From positions 58,665-122,664 of the forward strand of contig DASYYB010000040.1 in the NCBI GenBank assembly GCA_035934235.1: 64,000 nt of DNA, written 5' to 3'. Source of the DNA: REEB95 sp035934235. GTDB lineage: Bacteria > Pseudomonadota > Alphaproteobacteria > ATCC43930 > CGMCC-115725. The notes beneath the pieces are model-generated. The model was not told the DNA's origin and did not search any database. It was given only the letters and a program-made list of their open reading frames with translations. The position numbers and the translations under genes were made by a program. Of the stretch, positions 33,837 through 43,083 are shown one piece after another; positions within the stretch are counted from its first letter, which is position 1; the number at the start of each line of letters is the position of its first letter.

Positions 33837-35131
33837 TGCTCGCCGACAAGGATCGCATCTTCACCAATCTCTACGGGCAGTTCGACTGGCGCCTCGACGG
33901 GGCGCTGGGCGCGCGTAAGCGCGGCGATTGGGACGGCACCAAGGATCTGATCGCTAAGGGCCGCGACTGGATCGTCAACGAGGTCAAGGCGTCGGGCCTG
34001 CGCGGCCGAGGGGGGGCTGGTTTCCCAACGGGCCTCAAATGGTCGTTCATGCCGAAACAGAGCGACCGGCCGACCTATCTCGTCGTCAACGCCGACGAGA
34101 GCGAGCCCGGCACCTGCAAGGATCGCGACATCATCCGCCACGACCCGCACAAGCTGATCGAGGGTTGCTTGCTGGCCTCGGTCGGCATGGGCGCGCATCA
34201 CTGCTACATCTATATCCGCGGCGAGTTCGTCAACGAGGCGAAGGCTCTTCAGGCAGCGATCGACGAAGCCTATGCCGCCGGTCTCGTCGGCAAGAACGCC
34301 TGCGGCTCGGGCTACGATTTCGACCTTTATCTGCATCGCGGCGCCGGCGCCTATATCTGCGGCGAGGAAACGGCGCTCCTTGAATCGCTCGAAGGCAAGA
34401 AAGGCCAGCCACGCCTCAAGCCGCCGTTCCCGGCCGGCGTCGGCCTCTATGGCTGCCCGTCGACGGTCAACAACGTCGAAACCATCGCCGTGGTGCCGAC
34501 AATCCTGCGCCGCGGCGGCGCCTGGTTCGCCGGCATCGGCCGGCCGAAGAACGAAGGCACCAAGGTGTTCTGCATCTCGGGCCACGTCGAGAAGCCGTGC
34601 AACGTCGAAGAGGCGATGGGGATTCCGCTGCGTGAACTCATCGACAAACATGCCGGCGGCGTGCGCGGTGGTTGGGACAATTTGCTGGCAGTGATTCCCG
34701 GCGGCTCATCGGTGCCGGTGATTCCGAAATCGATCTGCGACACCGTGTTGATGGATTTCGACGCGCTGCGCGATGTCAAATCCGGCCTCGGCACCGCCGC
34801 CGTCATCGTCATGGACAAATCGACCGACATCATCAAGGCGATCGCCCGCCTGTCGCAGTTCTACAAGCACGAGAGTTGCGGCCAGTGCACGCCGTGCCGT
34901 GAAGGCGCCGGCTGGATGTGGCGGGTGATGGAGCGCATGGTGCAAGGCAAGGCCGAGCCGCGCGAGATCGACATGCTCTTGGAAGTCTCCTTCGAAATTG
35001 AAGGCCACACGATCTGCGCGCTGGGCGATGCGGCGGCGTGGCCGGTGCAGGGGCTGATCCGGCATTTCCGGCCCGAGATGGAACGCCGCATGCGCGATTA
35101 TCGCGCCCACGCGGCGCGGGCGGCGGAGTAG
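33836..35131 (+). CDS. nuoF: NADH-quinone oxidoreductase subunit F (51 kDa type)
   Basis: 431 aa, binds NADH, FMN and the [4Fe-4S] cluster N3. GLRGRGGAGFPTGLKW and VVNADESEPGTCKDR form the NADH/FMN site (residues about 57-95). GAGAYICGEETALLESLEG is the FMN loop. ESCGQCTPCREG plus a later Cys (HTICALGDAAAWP) hold the cluster. Starts at the nuoE stop (TGATG). Confidence 0.97.
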   Translation: MLADKDRIFTNLYGQFDWRLDGALGARKRGDWDGTKDLIAKGRDWIVNEVKASGLRGRGGAGFPTGLKWSFMPKQSDRPTYLVVNADESEPGTCKDRDIIRHDPHKLIEGCLLASVGMGAHHCYIYIRGEFVNEAKALQAAIDEAYAAGLVGKNACGSGYDFDLYLHRGAGAYICGEETALLESLEGKKGQPRLKPPFPAGVGLYGCPSTVNNVETIAVVPTILRRGGAWFAGIGRPKNEGTKVFCISGHVEKPCNVEEAMGIPLRELIDKHAGGVRGGWDNLLAVIPGGSSVPVIPKSICDTVLMDFDALRDVKSGLGTAAVIVMDKSTDIIKAIARLSQFYKHESCGQCTPCREGAGWMWRVMERMVQGKAEPREIDMLLEVSFEIEGHTICALGDAAAWPVQGLIRHFRPEMERRMRDYRAHAARAAE

Positions 35132-35134
35132 GCG

Positions 35135-37192
35135 ATGCCCAAACTCACGATCAACGGCAAGGCGATCGAGGTGCCGGCGGGCACGACGGTACTGCAAGCC
35201 TGCCAGCAGGCCGGCTTCGAGGTGGCGCATTTCTGCTTCCATCAGCGTCTCAGCATCGCCGGCAATTGCCGTATGTGCCTGGTCGAGCAGGAAAAGGCGC
35301 CGAAGCCGATTGCCTCGTGTGCCATGCCCGCCGCCGACGGCATGGTCATCCACACCGACAGCGAAAAGGCCAAGAAGGCACGCCACGGCGTGATGGAATT
35401 CCTGCTGATCAACCACCCGCTCGACTGCCCGATCTGCGATCAGGGCGGCGAGTGCGACTTGCAGGACCAGGCGATGGCCTATGGCTTCGACCGCGGCCGC
35501 TTCATCGAGAACAAGCGCGCGGTGAAGGACAAGAATTTCGGGCCCTTGGTTGCGACCTCGATGAATCGCTGCATCCACTGCACGCGTTGCGTCCGCTTCG
35601 CGACCGAAATCGCCGGCGTCGAGGATCTCGGCGCCACCGGCCGCGGCGAGGATATGGAGATCGGCACCTATATCGAGCGCACGCTGTCGTCGGAGATGTC
35701 GGCGAACATCGTCGATCTGTGTCCGGTGGGTGCCTTGACCGCGAAGCCCTATGCCTTCGTCGCCCGGCCGTGGGAGTTGACCAAGACCGAAAGCGTCGAC
35801 GTGCTCGACGCCGTCGGCTCGAATATCCGCGTCGACGCGCGCAGCGGCCAGGTGCTGCGCGTGCTGCCGCGGCTCAACGAGGCGATCAACGAGGAATGGA
35901 TCGCCGACAAGACGCGCTTCGCGCTCGACGGCCTCACCAAACGTCGCCTCGACACACCTTATGTACGCCACGACGGCAAACTCGTCGAAGCGTCGTGGGC
36001 CGACGCTTTCGCCGCCGTCGCCGCGCGGCTCAAGGGCGTCGCCGGCAGTCGCATGGCCGCGCTGGCCGGCGATCTCGCCGATTGTGAATCGATGCTGGCG
36101 TTGAAGGAGTTGATGGCGGCGCTGGGTTCGCCGCATCTCGACTGCCGCCAGGACGGCGCCGCGCTCGATCCATCGTGCCGTGCTGGTTACCTCTTCAACA
36201 CCACCATCGCCGGAATCGAGGAGGCCGATGCCTGCCTGCTGATCGGCACGCATCCGCGCTGGGAAGCGCCGATCGTCAACGCACGGCTGCGCAAGCGTTG
36301 GCTCCAGGGCGGGTTCAAGGTTGCCGGCATCGGCGCGCTGCGCGACTTGACCTATCCGGTCGAGTGGATCGGCGCCGGACCGGAGACGCTCGCCGATCTG
36401 GTTGCTGGCAAGCACAAATTCGCCGAGACGCTCAAGGCGGCGAAGCGGCCGATGCTGGTGTTGGGGCAGGGCGCGCTTCGGCGTCGCGACGGCGCGGCGA
36501 TCCTGCATCTGGCGCGCACGCTGGCAGAAAGCGCCGGCTTGGTGCGCGAGGATTGGAACGGCTTCAATGTGCTGCACACCGCGGCCGCGCGCGTCGGCGG
36601 CCTCGATCTGGGTTTCGTGCCGCAGTCGGGCGGCCGCGACACCGCCGGAATCCTGGCGGGCTGCGAGAAGGGCGAAATCGAATTCGTTTATCTGCTGGGC
36701 GCCGACGAGCTCGACATGAAACGGCTGGGCAAGGCCTTCGTCGTTTATCAAGGCCACCACGGCGACGCCGGCGCGCATCGCGCCGACGTGGTCCTGCCGG
36801 GCGCCGCCTATACCGAGAAGGACGCCACCTACGTCAACACCGAAGGCCGCGTGCAGCACGGCCGCCGCGCCATCTTCCCGCTGGGTGACGCGCGCGACGA
36901 CTGGACGATCGTGCGTGCACTGTCCGAAGTGCTCGGCCGCAAGTTGCCGTACGACAATCTGCGCGCCGTGCGCCGCCGCCTAGCCGAAGTCAACGGCGTC
37001 TTCGGCCGGCTCGACGAAGCACCGCGCGCGGCCTGGGGCAAGTTCGGCCAGGACGGCCGCATCGAGCGCGAACCGTTCGCCTATCCGATTGCCGACTACT
37101 ACCGCACCGACACGATCAGTCGCGCTTCGGCGACCATGGCGGAATGCGCGGCGCAGTTCGGCGGCGCGGCGAGGACGGGCACGCATGGCTGA
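35135..37192 (+). CDS. nuoG: NADH-quinone oxidoreductase subunit G (75 kDa type)
   Basis: 685 aa. N-terminal [2Fe-2S] ferredoxin domain: HFCFHQRLSIAGNCRMCLVE, then a Cys in ASCAMP. The His-Cys3 cluster site is HPLDCPICDQGGECDLQDQ. Cluster N4 has NRCIHCTRCVRF with DLCPVGAL. The following region is the molybdopterin-type fold without cofactor, typical of the 75-kDa subunit. No extra N7 CxxCxxxC motif is evident. It overlaps nuoH by 8 nt. Confidence 0.97.
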   Translation: MPKLTINGKAIEVPAGTTVLQACQQAGFEVAHFCFHQRLSIAGNCRMCLVEQEKAPKPIASCAMPAADGMVIHTDSEKAKKARHGVMEFLLINHPLDCPICDQGGECDLQDQAMAYGFDRGRFIENKRAVKDKNFGPLVATSMNRCIHCTRCVRFATEIAGVEDLGATGRGEDMEIGTYIERTLSSEMSANIVDLCPVGALTAKPYAFVARPWELTKTESVDVLDAVGSNIRVDARSGQVLRVLPRLNEAINEEWIADKTRFALDGLTKRRLDTPYVRHDGKLVEASWADAFAAVAARLKGVAGSRMAALAGDLADCESMLALKELMAALGSPHLDCRQDGAALDPSCRAGYLFNTTIAGIEEADACLLIGTHPRWEAPIVNARLRKRWLQGGFKVAGIGALRDLTYPVEWIGAGPETLADLVAGKHKFAETLKAAKRPMLVLGQGALRRRDGAAILHLARTLAESAGLVREDWNGFNVLHTAAARVGGLDLGFVPQSGGRDTAGILAGCEKGEIEFVYLLGADELDMKRLGKAFVVYQGHHGDAGAHRADVVLPGAAYTEKDATYVNTEGRVQHGRRAIFPLGDARDDWTIVRALSEVLGRKLPYDNLRAVRRRLAEVNGVFGRLDEAPRAAWGKFGQDGRIEREPFAYPIADYYRTDTISRASATMAECAAQFGGAARTGTHG

Positions 37193-38195
37193 GCTCTTGC
37201 GCGATTACGGCCTGCCGACCGCGATCACCATCGCCGAGATTTTGGCGATCGTCGTGCCGTTGCTTCTTGCGGTGGCGTATTTGACTTACGCCGAGCGCAA
37301 GGTGCTGGCGGCGGCGCAGCTGCGCAAAGGCCCCAACGTCGTCGGCCCGTTCGGTCTTTTCCAGCCGCTGGCCGACGGCCTCAAGCTGCTGATGAAGGAG
37401 ACGGTGATTCCGGCCGGCGCCAATCGCGTCGTCTTCATCGCCGCGCCGATCATCACCTTCGTGCTCAGCTTGGTCGCCTGGGCCGTGATCCCGTTCGACG
37501 CCGGCATGGTGCTGGCCAACATCAACGTCGGCATCCTTTACCTGTTCGCGATCTCGTCGCTCGGCGTCTACGGCATCATCATGGCCGGCTGGTCGTCGAA
37601 TTCGCGTTACGCGTTCCTCGGCGGTTTGCGCTCGGCGGCGCAGATGGTGTCGTACGAGGTCTCGATCGGCTTCGTCATCGTTTCCGTGTTGCTCTGCGTC
37701 GGCTCGCTGAATTTGAGCGATATCGTCGAGGCGCAGAAGACAGTGTGGTACTGCCTGCCGTTGTTCCCGATGTTCATCGTGTTCTTCATTTCCGGGCTGG
37801 CCGAGACCAACCGCTCGCCGTTCGACCTGCCCGAAGGCGAATCCGAACTGGTCGCCGGCTTCTTCGTCGAATATTCGTCGATGACCTTCGCGCTCTTCTA
37901 TCTCGGCGAATACGCCAACATGATCCTGATGAGCGCGATGACCAGCATTCTGTTCCTCGGCGGCTGGTTGCCGCCGTTCGGCGTCGCGCCCTTCACCTGG
38001 ATTCCGGGGCCGATCTGGTTTTTCGCCAAGATCGCCTTCGTGCTGTTCTGCTTCCTCTGGGTGCGCGCCACCATGCCGCGCTACCGGTACGACCAGTTGA
38101 TGCGGCTTGGCTGGAAAGTGTTTCTGCCCCTGTCGCTGGGCTGGCTCGCCGCCACCGCGGCGTTCCTGGTGTTCACCGGCAGGCTTCCGGCTTAG
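37185..38195 (+). CDS. nuoH: NADH-quinone oxidoreductase subunit H
   Basis: 336 aa, eight membrane helices, forms the quinone entry with NuoB and NuoD. Conserved blocks are AYLTYAERKVLAAAQLRKGPNVVGPFGLFQPLADGLKLLMKE and AETNRSPFDLPEGESELVAGFFVEYSS with its acidic residues. WVRATMPRYRYDQLMRLGWK comes near the end. The start at 37185 lies in the nuoG 3' end; a longer frame inside nuoG is rejected. Confidence 0.97.
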   Translation: MAELLRDYGLPTAITIAEILAIVVPLLLAVAYLTYAERKVLAAAQLRKGPNVVGPFGLFQPLADGLKLLMKETVIPAGANRVVFIAAPIITFVLSLVAWAVIPFDAGMVLANINVGILYLFAISSLGVYGIIMAGWSSNSRYAFLGGLRSAAQMVSYEVSIGFVIVSVLLCVGSLNLSDIVEAQKTVWYCLPLFPMFIVFFISGLAETNRSPFDLPEGESELVAGFFVEYSSMTFALFYLGEYANMILMSAMTSILFLGGWLPPFGVAPFTWIPGPIWFFAKIAFVLFCFLWVRATMPRYRYDQLMRLGWKVFLPLSLGWLAATAAFLVFTGRLPA

Positions 38196-38204
38196 GAGAT
38201 GGCC

Positions 38205-38693
38205 ATGGGACGCATCGACCGCCATGCCTACAGCCTGCTGCTGACCGAGCTCGTGTCGGGCTTGTGGCTGACGCTGACCTATATGTTCAAGCGCCCGGTG
38301 ACGGTGAACTACCCGTACGAGAAGGGACCGCTCAGCCCGCGCTTTCGCGGTGAACACGTGCTGCGCCGCTATCCCAACGGCGAGGAGCGCTGTATCGCCT
38401 GCAAGCTGTGCGAGGCAGTGTGTCCGGCGCTCGCCATCACCATCGAGGCCGAGCCGCGTGAAGACGGCAGCCGGCGCACGACGCGCTACGACATCGACAT
38501 GACCAAGTGCATCTATTGCGGCCTGTGCCAAGAGGCCTGTCCGGTCGACGCGATCGTCGAAGGGCCGAATTTCGAGTTCGCCGCCGAGACGCGCGAAGAG
38601 CTGTTCTACGACAAGGCCAAATTGCTTGCGAACGGCGACCGCTGGGAAGCCGAGATCGCCGCCAACCTCGCGCTCGACGCGCCTTACCGTTGA
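38205..38693 (+). CDS. nuoI: NADH-quinone oxidoreductase subunit I (TYKY type)
   Basis: 162 aa with two [4Fe-4S] clusters (N6a, N6b): CIACKLCEAVCP and CIYCGLCQEACPVDAI, each followed by the partner Cys. The N-terminal LTYMFKRPVTVNYPYEKGPLS and RFRGEH segments are typical. ATG at 38205 is 6 nt after AGGAG; the ATG at 38199 abuts that site and is unlikely. It ends 10 bp before nuoJ. Confidence 0.96.
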   Translation: MGRIDRHAYSLLLTELVSGLWLTLTYMFKRPVTVNYPYEKGPLSPRFRGEHVLRRYPNGEERCIACKLCEAVCPALAITIEAEPREDGSRRTTRYDIDMTKCIYCGLCQEACPVDAIVEGPNFEFAAETREELFYDKAKLLANGDRWEAEIAANLALDAPYR

Positions 38694-38703
38694 GCCGCCG
38701 CGC

Positions 38704-39312
38704 ATGATCATCCAGGCGCTCGCCTTCTACGCATTCGCCGCTGTCGCCATCGCCTCGGGCGTGATGGTGATCTCGGCGCGCAATCCAGTGCATTCGGTGC
38801 TGTTCCTGATCCTGGCGTTCTTCAACGCCGCCGGCCTGTTCGTGCTGCTGGGCGCCGAGTTCCTGGCGATGATCCTGGTCATCGTCTATGTCGGTGCGGT
38901 GGCGGTTCTGTTCCTGTTCGTGGTGATGATGCTCGACATCAATTTCGTCGAGCTGCGCCAGGGCTTTCTGCAATATTTGCCGGTCGGCGCGCTGATCGGG
39001 CTCATCCTGCTGGCCGAACTGATCCTGATGTTCGGTGCCTGGGTGGTGGCGCCGGGCGCGCCGCAAGCCGCTATCGCGCCGACGCCGAGCGCGCTCAGCA
39101 ACACCGCGGCGCTTGGCGCGCTGCTCTACACGCATTACGTCTACGCGTTCCAAACCGCGGGCGCCGTCCTGCTGGTGGCGATGATCGGTGCCATCGTGCT
39201 GACCCACCGCGCGCGGCCCGACACCCGTCGTCAGCGCATCGCGCACCAGGTCGCGCGTCGCCGCGAGGAGACGCTCGAGATCGTCAAGGTGCGGCCGGGG
39301 GAGGGTGTCTGA
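38704..39312 (+). CDS. nuoJ: NADH-quinone oxidoreductase subunit J
   Basis: 202 aa, five membrane helices. Family marks are SARNPVHSVLFLILAFFNAAGLFVLLGAEFLAMILVIVYVGAVAVLFLFVVMMLD in helices 2-3, including the conserved pi-bulge region GAEFLA and the VYVGAVAVLF segment. A long basic cytosolic tail follows the last helix (THRARPDTRRQRIAHQVARR). The start at 38704 follows the nuoI stop by 10 bp; the stop shares a base with the nuoK start. Confidence 0.96.
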   Translation: MIIQALAFYAFAAVAIASGVMVISARNPVHSVLFLILAFFNAAGLFVLLGAEFLAMILVIVYVGAVAVLFLFVVMMLDINFVELRQGFLQYLPVGALIGLILLAELILMFGAWVVAPGAPQAAIAPTPSALSNTAALGALLYTHYVYAFQTAGAVLLVAMIGAIVLTHRARPDTRRQRIAHQVARRREETLEIVKVRPGEGV

Positions 39313-39623
39313 TGCTGCAGATCGGTCTCGCCCATTACCTCACCGTCGCCGCGATTCTCTTCACGCTCGGCGTCTTCGGTATTTTTCTGAACCGCAAGAA
39401 CGTCATCATCATCCTGATGTCGGTCGAGCTGATGCTGCTGGCGGTGAACATCAATTTCGTCGCCTTCTCGGCGTTCCTGCACGATCTCGTCGGCCAGGTC
39501 TTCGCCATGTTCGTCCTGACCGTGGCGGCGGCCGAAGCGGCGATCGGCCTTGCCATCCTCGTGGTCTATTTCCGCAACCGCGGCACCATCGCGGTCGAAG
39601 ACATCAATCGGATGAAGGGCTGA
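39312..39623 (+). CDS. nuoK: NADH-quinone oxidoreductase subunit K
   Basis: 103 aa, three membrane helices. The conserved Glu of SVELMLLAVNINFV and the second Glu in VAAAEAAIGLAI lie in helices 2 and 3, in the proton path. The N-terminus LAHYLTVAAILFTLGVFGIFLNRKN is textbook. Starts at the nuoJ stop; 7 bp before nuoL. Confidence 0.97.
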   Translation: MLQIGLAHYLTVAAILFTLGVFGIFLNRKNVIIILMSVELMLLAVNINFVAFSAFLHDLVGQVFAMFVLTVAAAEAAIGLAILVVYFRNRGTIAVEDINRMKG

Positions 39624-39630
39624 ACGCTCG

Positions 39631-41562
39631 ATGCACGTCGCCGCCGTTTTCCTGCCGCTGATCGCGGCCTTCATCGCCGGTTTCTTCGGCCGCTGGATCG
39701 GCGACCGCGGCGCGCAGCTCGTCACCTGTTTGGCGCTCGTCGCAGCGGCCGTGTTCGGCGCCATCGTGTTCTGGAGCGTCGCTTTCGGCGACCATCCACG
39801 CACCGTCGAACTGCTGACCTGGATCAACACCGGCGATCTCCAGGTCCATTGGGCGCTGCGTTACGACACGCTGTCGGCGGTGATGGTGGCGATGGTCACC
39901 CTGGTTTCGGCCATGGTGCACATCTACTCCGTCGGCTACATGGCGCACGACAAGTCGGTACCGCGCTTCATGTCGTACCTGTCGCTGTTCACCTTCTTCA
40001 TGCTGATGCTGGTGACCAGCGACAACTTCGTGCAGCTGTTCTTCGGCTGGGAGGGCGTCGGCCTCGCCTCGTACCTGCTGATCGGCTTCTGGTACGACCG
40101 GCCCACCGCCAATGCGGCGGCGATCAAGGCCTTCGTCGTCAACCGCGTCGGCGATTTCGGTTTTGCGCTCGGCATCTTCGCCGTCTACCTGATCTTCGGG
40201 TCGCTCCAGTTCGACACCGTCTTCGCCGCCGTGCCCGACGCGGCGCACCACACCATCGGCTTCCTCGGCCACCAGGTCGACGCCATCACCATCACCTGTA
40301 TCCTGCTGTTCATCGGCGCGATGGGAAAATCGGCGCAGCTCGGCCTGCACACCTGGCTGCCGGACGCGATGGAAGGCCCGACGCCGGTTTCGGCGTTGAT
40401 CCATGCCGCGACCATGGTCACCGCCGGCGTGTTCATGCTGGCGCGGCTGTCGCCGCTGTTCGAATACTCACCGACGGCGCTCGCCGTCGTCGTGGTGGTC
40501 GGAGGCTCGACCGCGATGTTCGCCGCCACCATCGGCATGGCGCAGAACGACATCAAGCGCGTCATCGCCTATTCGACGTGCAGTCAGCTCGGCTACATGT
40601 TCTTCGCCGCCGGCGTGTCGGCCTATGGCGCGGCGATGTTCCACTTGCTGACGCACGCTTTCTTCAAGGCGCTGTTGTTCCTCGGCGCCGGTTCGGTGAT
40701 CCACGCGGTGTCGGGCGAACAGGACATGCGCAAGATGGGCGGGCTGCGCTCGCTCATTCCGGCGACCTATGTCCTGATGTGGATCGGCAGCCTGGCGCTC
40801 GGCGGCATCTGGCCGTTCGCCGGCTATTACTCCAAGGACACGATCCTCGAAGCGTCGTGGGCCGCCGGCACCGATGTTGGCCAATACGCCTATTGGCTCG
40901 GCACCTTCGCGGCGTTCCTCACGGCGTTCTATTCCTGGCGGCTGATTTTCCTCACCTTCCACGGCAAGCCGCGCGCCAGCCGCGAGGTCATGGCGCACGT
41001 TCATGAATCGCCGCCGGTGATGATCCTGCCGCTGGTCGTGCTGGCGGCGGGCGCGCTCTTCGCCGGCATGATTGGCTACCACTGGCTGGTGGGCGAAGGC
41101 CGCGAAGCGTTCTGGGGCGATTCGATCCTCGTGCTGCCCGGCCACGACACCGTCGGCGGCGCCGAACACGTGCCGTTCTGGGTGTCGAAGCTGCCGTTGG
41201 CGATGGGTGTCGCGGGTATCGCCGTCGCCTGGCTCGCCTATATCGTTCAGACCGGTATCCCGGCGTGGTTCGCGCACTATTTCCGGCCGATCTACCTCTT
41301 CCTGCTCAACAAGTGGTACATCGACGAGCTCTATGACGCGGTCATCGTCCGGCCAGCGATGTGGTTCGGCGTTCGGCTGTGGAAGGACGGCGATGGCGCG
41401 GTGATCGACGGCTTCGGTCCCGACGGCTTCGCCAAGATGACGCGCGGCATGGCCGCGGTGCTGAGCCGCTTCCAGACCGGCTACCTCTATCATTACGTCT
41501 TCGCCATGTTCGTCGGCGCGGTGGTGCTGGTGTCGTGGTACGTGCTGCGGCAGATGGGATGA
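39631..41562 (+). CDS. nuoL: NADH-quinone oxidoreductase subunit L
   Basis: 643 aa, distal antiporter-like proton-pumping subunit with about 16 helices and the lateral helix HL at the C-terminus. GWEGVGLASYLLIGFWYDRP contains the conserved Glu. Also visible are GAMGKSAQLGLHTWLPDAMEGPTPVSALIHAATMVTAGVFM and the key-Lys segment NDIKRVIAYSTCSQLGYM. FLNKWYIDELYDAVIVRP marks the start of the long C-terminal helix. Four-nt overlap with nuoM. Confidence 0.97.
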   Translation: MHVAAVFLPLIAAFIAGFFGRWIGDRGAQLVTCLALVAAAVFGAIVFWSVAFGDHPRTVELLTWINTGDLQVHWALRYDTLSAVMVAMVTLVSAMVHIYSVGYMAHDKSVPRFMSYLSLFTFFMLMLVTSDNFVQLFFGWEGVGLASYLLIGFWYDRPTANAAAIKAFVVNRVGDFGFALGIFAVYLIFGSLQFDTVFAAVPDAAHHTIGFLGHQVDAITITCILLFIGAMGKSAQLGLHTWLPDAMEGPTPVSALIHAATMVTAGVFMLARLSPLFEYSPTALAVVVVVGGSTAMFAATIGMAQNDIKRVIAYSTCSQLGYMFFAAGVSAYGAAMFHLLTHAFFKALLFLGAGSVIHAVSGEQDMRKMGGLRSLIPATYVLMWIGSLALGGIWPFAGYYSKDTILEASWAAGTDVGQYAYWLGTFAAFLTAFYSWRLIFLTFHGKPRASREVMAHVHESPPVMILPLVVLAAGALFAGMIGYHWLVGEGREAFWGDSILVLPGHDTVGGAEHVPFWVSKLPLAMGVAGIAVAWLAYIVQTGIPAWFAHYFRPIYLFLLNKWYIDELYDAVIVRPAMWFGVRLWKDGDGAVIDGFGPDGFAKMTRGMAAVLSRFQTGYLYHYVFAMFVGAVVLVSWYVLRQMG

Positions 41563-43079
41563 CCACGATGGCGCACTGGCCCCTTCTGTCCCTCACTACG
41601 TTCCTGCCGCTGGCCGGCGTCGCCGCCATCCTGATGCTGCGCGGCGACGAACAGGCGGTCGCGCGCAACGCGCGCTGGATCGCGCTGTGGACGTCGCTGA
41701 TCGTCTTCGCCGTATCGCTCGCCGTCTGGGCGAATTTCGATCCGACGCGCTCCGACTTCCAGTTCGTCGAGCAGGCCGATTGGCTGCCCGATTTCAATAT
41801 CGGCTATCACATGGGCGTCGACGGCATCTCGCTGTTCTTCGTCCTGTTGTCGACCTTCCTGACGCCGATTTGTGTCATCGCCAGCTGGACCGCGATCCAG
41901 CGGCGCGTGAAGGAATACATGATCGCGTTCCTCGCGCTCGAGACGATGATGGTCGGCATCTTCTGCGCGCTCGACTTCATCCTGTTCTACGTCTTCTTCG
42001 AGGGCGTGCTGGTGCCGATGTTCCTGATCATCGGCGTATGGGGCGGGCCGCGCCGCGTCTATTCCGCGTTCAAGTTCTTCCTCTACACGCTGTTGGGTTC
42101 GGTGTTGTCGCTGTTGGCGATCCTCGCCATCTATTTCGTCACCGGCACTGCCGACATTCCCGAGGCGCTCGCCTTCAACTTCCCGACTGCGCTCCAACAC
42201 TGGCTGTGGCTTGCCTTCTTCGCCTCGTTCGCGGTCAAGGTGCCGATGTGGCCGTTCCACACCTGGCTGCCCGACGCGCATGTCGAGGCGCCGACTGCTG
42301 GTTCGGTGATCCTGGCCGGCGTGCTGCTGAAACTGGGCGGCTACGGCTTCATCCGCTTCTCGTTGCCGATGTTCCCGGCGGCCTCGGCGACGTTCACGCC
42401 GTTCGTCTTCACGCTGTCGGTCGTCGCCATCATTTACACCTCGCTGGTGGCGCTTGCGCAGCAGGACATGAAGAAGCTCATCGCCTATTCGTCGGTGGCG
42501 CATATGGGTTTCGTCACCATCGGCATCTTCACCGTGACGCCCGAAGGGCTGCAGGGTGCGATGATCCAGATGTTGAGCCACGGCGTCGTCTCGGCCGCGC
42601 TCTTCCTGTGCGTCGGCGTGGTCTACGACCGGCTCCATACGCGCGAAATCGCGCGCTACGGCGGCCTCGCCGAGAACATGCCGAAATACGCCGCCGCCTT
42701 CATGATCTTCATGTTGGCCTCGGTCGGCCTGCCTGGCACCAGCGGCTTCGTCGGCGAATTCCTGTCGATGATCGGCGCCTTCCAGGTCAACACCTGGGTC
42801 GCGTTCCTCGGCATGACCGGCGTCATCCTCGGTGCCGCCTACATGCTCTGGCTCTATCGCCGCATCATCTTCGAGAAGATCACCCACGCCGACGTGCGCG
42901 CGATGGTCGACCTCAACCCGCGCGAGATCCTGATCTTCGCGCCGATGATCGCGGTGGTGTTGTGGATGGGGGTCTATCCGACCTCGTTCCTGAAGCCGAT
43001 GCAGCCGTCGATCGCCAACTTGATCGAGCGCGTCCAGGTCTCGCAGCGCGCGGCGGCGACCGCGCTGGCGCAACGGTGA
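41559..43079 (+). CDS. nuoM: NADH-quinone oxidoreductase subunit M
   Basis: 506 aa, antiporter-like proton-pumping subunit. YHMGVDGISLFFVLLSTFLTPI near residue 85 and FVFFEGVLVPMFLIIGVWGG with the conserved Glu are typical. So are KVPMWPFHTWLPDAHVEAPTAGSVILAGVLLKLGGYG and QDMKKLIAYSSVAHMGFV. The start at 41559 makes an ATGA with nuoL; a Met three codons later is an alternative. 4 bp before nuoN. Confidence 0.97.
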   Translation: MTTMAHWPLLSLTTFLPLAGVAAILMLRGDEQAVARNARWIALWTSLIVFAVSLAVWANFDPTRSDFQFVEQADWLPDFNIGYHMGVDGISLFFVLLSTFLTPICVIASWTAIQRRVKEYMIAFLALETMMVGIFCALDFILFYVFFEGVLVPMFLIIGVWGGPRRVYSAFKFFLYTLLGSVLSLLAILAIYFVTGTADIPEALAFNFPTALQHWLWLAFFASFAVKVPMWPFHTWLPDAHVEAPTAGSVILAGVLLKLGGYGFIRFSLPMFPAASATFTPFVFTLSVVAIIYTSLVALAQQDMKKLIAYSSVAHMGFVTIGIFTVTPEGLQGAMIQMLSHGVVSAALFLCVGVVYDRLHTREIARYGGLAENMPKYAAAFMIFMLASVGLPGTSGFVGEFLSMIGAFQVNTWVAFLGMTGVILGAAYMLWLYRRIIFEKITHADVRAMVDLNPREILIFAPMIAVVLWMGVYPTSFLKPMQPSIANLIERVQVSQRAAATALAQR

Positions 43080-43083
43080 CGCG

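Noticed and set aside
34706..36859. 717-codon minus-strand frame opposite nuoF/nuoG
   Set aside because: No motifs, His/Arg/Gln-rich; the plus strand encodes intact Fe-S subunits.
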